The position numbers and the translations under genes are program-made. The notes beneath the pieces were generated by a model. It worked only from the letters and a program-made list of their open reading frames with translations. It had not been told where the DNA came from and ran no database searches. Shown piece by piece: positions 5,926-7,788 of a stretch of 7,788 nt of DNA (positions are counted from its first letter, which is position 1; each line of letters starts with the position of its first letter). Source of the stretch: an uncultured Carnobacterium sp. (GTDB lineage Bacteria; Bacillota; Bacilli; Lactobacillales; Aerococcaceae); contig CAJPNA010000059.1 of NCBI GenBank assembly GCA_905371865.1, forward strand, positions 1-7,788. Direction: 5' to 3'.

Positions 5926-6879
5926 ATGTCAGAGGACAAAAAATTTAAAGATTCCTACGTACTTTGTATCGGTGGAATGAACGTAGACAAGAAAGTTCAA
6001 TTGCTCGAAAATCTCGTGCTTGAGACGAGTAATCCAGTGGTTTCGTCGCTGAGTGCCGGTGGTGTTTCAAGAAACATTGCCGAAAACCTTGGTCGTCTGG
6101 GCCTACCTGTTAAGATGTTGTCAGTTGCAGGCGATGATGAAAGTTTTACTTGGCTTGAAAAAGAGACTGAAGGCATTATCGATTTTTCACTTGTAGACCG
6201 ATTAAAAGGGAAAACAACGTCGAACTATACAGCGATTTTGGATCTTCAAGGAGATATGTGTCTGGCTTTAGCTGATATGTCCATTTGTGAGGAAATGACG
6301 CCTGAGTGGCTTTCTTCGCATGAAAAAGCGGTGAAACAAGCATCTTTAGTGATTGCGGATCTGAATCTTCCGCAAGAAACATTACAAGCGCTCATACATC
6401 TGACTAGTCTTGAGAAGATTCCACTGGCCATTATTCCAGTGAGTGGACCGAAGATGAAACGAATTCCAGACAATTTACAAGGAGTGACTTGGGTTGTCGT
6501 CAATGCGGATGAGTCCCAAACGAGGTACGGAGAACATACGCTAGCTGAATTAGCTTCTTTATGGCAAAAAGATGGTGTGGAAAATATTGTAATTACTAAA
6601 GGAACGAAATGTGGTGTCTTTGCAGATGCTACAGGAGTCGTAAAGACTTTTACACCTATAAAAGCAGAGCAAGTCTGTGACGTGACAGGAGCAGGAGATT
6701 CATTTTCTTCTGGAGTGCTCTATGGAGCTCTTAAGGGGGCAAGCTTGGAAGAGTCGATTGGATATGGATTAACGAATTCGTACTATACAGTCCAAGCCAT
6801 TGAAACCGTTCGAAAAGACTTAAACACTAAGTCATTTGAAAAAGAATATCAACAATTAAAGGAAAGAGGTTTATCATGA
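5926..6879 (+). CDS. psuK: Pseudouridine kinase, PfkB family
   Basis: The 317-residue enzyme should phosphorylate pseudouridine to pseudouridine 5'-phosphate with ATP in the cytoplasm. PfkB signatures are the N-terminal AGGVSRNIAENLGRLG (44-59) and the C-terminal DVTGAGDSF (252-260) with catalytic Asp258. The segments TTSNYTAILDLQGDM (97-111) and PVSGPKM (171-177) resemble E. coli PsuK as I remember it, more than ribokinase or fructokinase. The next gene is the glycosidase that uses its product, which fixes the substrate assignment. There is no N-terminal DNA-binding domain of the kind seen in some Gram-positive homologues. The start has a strong ribosome binding site, GAAGGGGG, 7 bases upstream. 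The stop overlaps the psuG start by 4 bases (ATGA). Codon use is more mixed than in its neighbours. Confidence 0.9.
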   Translation: MSEDKKFKDSYVLCIGGMNVDKKVQLLENLVLETSNPVVSSLSAGGVSRNIAENLGRLGLPVKMLSVAGDDESFTWLEKETEGIIDFSLVDRLKGKTTSNYTAILDLQGDMCLALADMSICEEMTPEWLSSHEKAVKQASLVIADLNLPQETLQALIHLTSLEKIPLAIIPVSGPKMKRIPDNLQGVTWVVVNADESQTRYGEHTLAELASLWQKDGVENIVITKGTKCGVFADATGVVKTFTPIKAEQVCDVTGAGDSFSSGVLYGALKGASLEESIGYGLTNSYYTVQAIETVRKDLNTKSFEKEYQQLKERGLS

Positions 6880-7788
6880 ATCCATTATTATCAATCAGCA
6901 AGGAAGTACAACACGCATTAGACAACAACCTACCAGTCGTAGCGTTGGAATCAACAATCATTTCACACGGAATGCCATATCCACAAAACGTTGAAATGGC
7001 TAAAACGGTAGAACAAATTATCCGCGACAATGGCGCTGTTCCGGCAACAATCGCTATCATGGATGGTAAATACAAAATCGGTTTAGAAGAAGCTGACTTA
7101 GAACGTCTTGCCAAAGAAAAACCAGTTGCAAAAGTATCTCGCCGTGATTTAGCAGAAGTGTTTGCTAAAGGTGTTTTAGGAGCAACTACAGTAGCGACAA
7201 CAATGATTGGTGCGCACTTAGCTGGAATTAAAGTATTCGTAACTGGTGGTATCGGTGGGGTTCACCGTGGTGTTGAAGAAACAATGGATATCTCAGCTGA
7301 CTTAGATGAATTAGGACAAACTCCAGTTACAGTTGTCTGCGCTGGTGCAAAAGCGATTCTTGATTTACCACGTACTCTTGAATACTTAGAAACTAAAGGA
7401 GTGCCAGTTGTAGGCTATCAAACAGACTACTTGCCAGCATTCTACACTCGTACTTCTGAGTATAAATTAAACAGCCGTGTTGACTCAGCAAAAGAAGTTG
7501 CGGAAATGATTCGTTACTCTGAATTACTAGGCCTTAAAGGTGGTATTTTAGTTACAAACCCAATCCCAGCTGAACACGAAATTCCACACGAAAAAATCGA
7601 TGCGATTATCGATCAAGCGGTTCGTGAAGCGGACGAAAAAGGTGTTCACGGAAAAGACAGCACACCATTCTTATTAGCAAAAATCGTTGAATTAACAGGC
7701 GGAGAAAGCTTGGAGACGAATATTCAGCTTGTTTACAATAACGCGAAGCTTGGTGCGCAAATCGCAAAAGAATACCAAGAAGGAAAAT
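6876..7788 (+). CDS. psuG: Pseudouridine-5'-phosphate glycosidase, stop codon beyond window
   Basis: The enzyme cleaves the C-C bond of pseudouridine 5'-phosphate to give uracil and ribose 5-phosphate, using a divalent metal (Mn2+ in the characterised enzyme). The 304 codons shown carry ALESTIISHGMP (23-34, Glu25), TGGIGGVHRG (123-132, His130), DISADL (138-143, Asp142), CAGAKAILD (155-163, Lys159) and TNIQLVYNNA (281-290, Asn282). These align with the E. coli residues Glu31, His137, Asp149, Lys166 and Asn289, so all expected catalytic and metal-site residues are present. Family length is about 300-310 residues, and the last window base is a T that could start a stop codon, so the protein is probably complete or nearly so. 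AAAGGAAAGAGG (6858-6869) provides the ribosome binding site inside psuK. The ATGA overlap implies translational coupling. Confidence 0.96.
   Translation, partial: MNPLLSISKEVQHALDNNLPVVALESTIISHGMPYPQNVEMAKTVEQIIRDNGAVPATIAIMDGKYKIGLEEADLERLAKEKPVAKVSRRDLAEVFAKGVLGATTVATTMIGAHLAGIKVFVTGGIGGVHRGVEETMDISADLDELGQTPVTVVCAGAKAILDLPRTLEYLETKGVPVVGYQTDYLPAFYTRTSEYKLNSRVDSAKEVAEMIRYSELLGLKGGILVTNPIPAEHEIPHEKIDAIIDQAVREADEKGVHGKDSTPFLLAKIVELTGGESLETNIQLVYNNAKLGAQIAKEYQEGK

Noticed and set aside
6827..7114. Minus-strand open frame across the psuK-psuG junction
   Set aside because: It is antisense to two well-supported overlapping genes and has no recognisable features.

Overview
The window looks like core metabolic chromosome from a low-GC Gram-positive bacterium of the Lactobacillales type. 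The pyruvate dehydrogenase (PDH) genes resemble those of enterococci and Carnobacteriaceae: the E1 component is split into alpha and beta chains, E2 has two lipoyl domains, leucine is mostly TTA and arginine mostly CGT, and AGGAGG-like ribosome binding sites precede the genes. I cannot name the species. All genes read on the plus strand.

Layout. Bases 1-94 are the last 30 codons and the stop of what is probably dinB (DNA polymerase IV), ending in a sliding-clamp binding motif. Bases 95-402 hold no gene. They contain short direct repeats sharing TAGTACAGTT, a long AT-rich stem-loop and the best promoter candidate for the PDH operon. Bases 403-5671 are a complete pdhABCD operon: E1 alpha, E1 beta, dihydrolipoamide acetyltransferase E2 and dihydrolipoamide dehydrogenase E3. 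pdhA and pdhB are 2 bases apart. The two later junctions (pdhB-pdhC and pdhC-pdhD) each carry a hairpin. A clear intrinsic terminator at 5693-5719 ends the operon.

Bases 5720-5925 carry a strong sigma-A promoter (TTGATT, 18 bases, TATAAT). An inverted repeat overlaps its -10 box, and the short leader has a segment that can pair with the ribosome binding site of the next gene. Bases 5926-7788 are a two-gene pseudouridine salvage unit: a PfkB-family pseudouridine kinase (psuK) overlapping by 4 bases with pseudouridine-5'-phosphate glycosidase (psuG). psuG runs to the window edge and lacks only its stop codon.

How they work together. The PDH proteins form one complex that converts pyruvate, CoA and NAD+ to acetyl-CoA, CO2 and NADH. 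PsuK and PsuG act in sequence to turn pseudouridine into uracil and ribose 5-phosphate. The terminator and the new promoter make PDH and psuKG separate transcription units. I see no mobile element, CRISPR array, RNA gene, or clear sign of an undescribed multi-gene system. The less explained material is regulatory: the two hairpins inside the operon, the repeats and stem-loop before pdhA, and the operator-like repeat plus leader structure before psuK.
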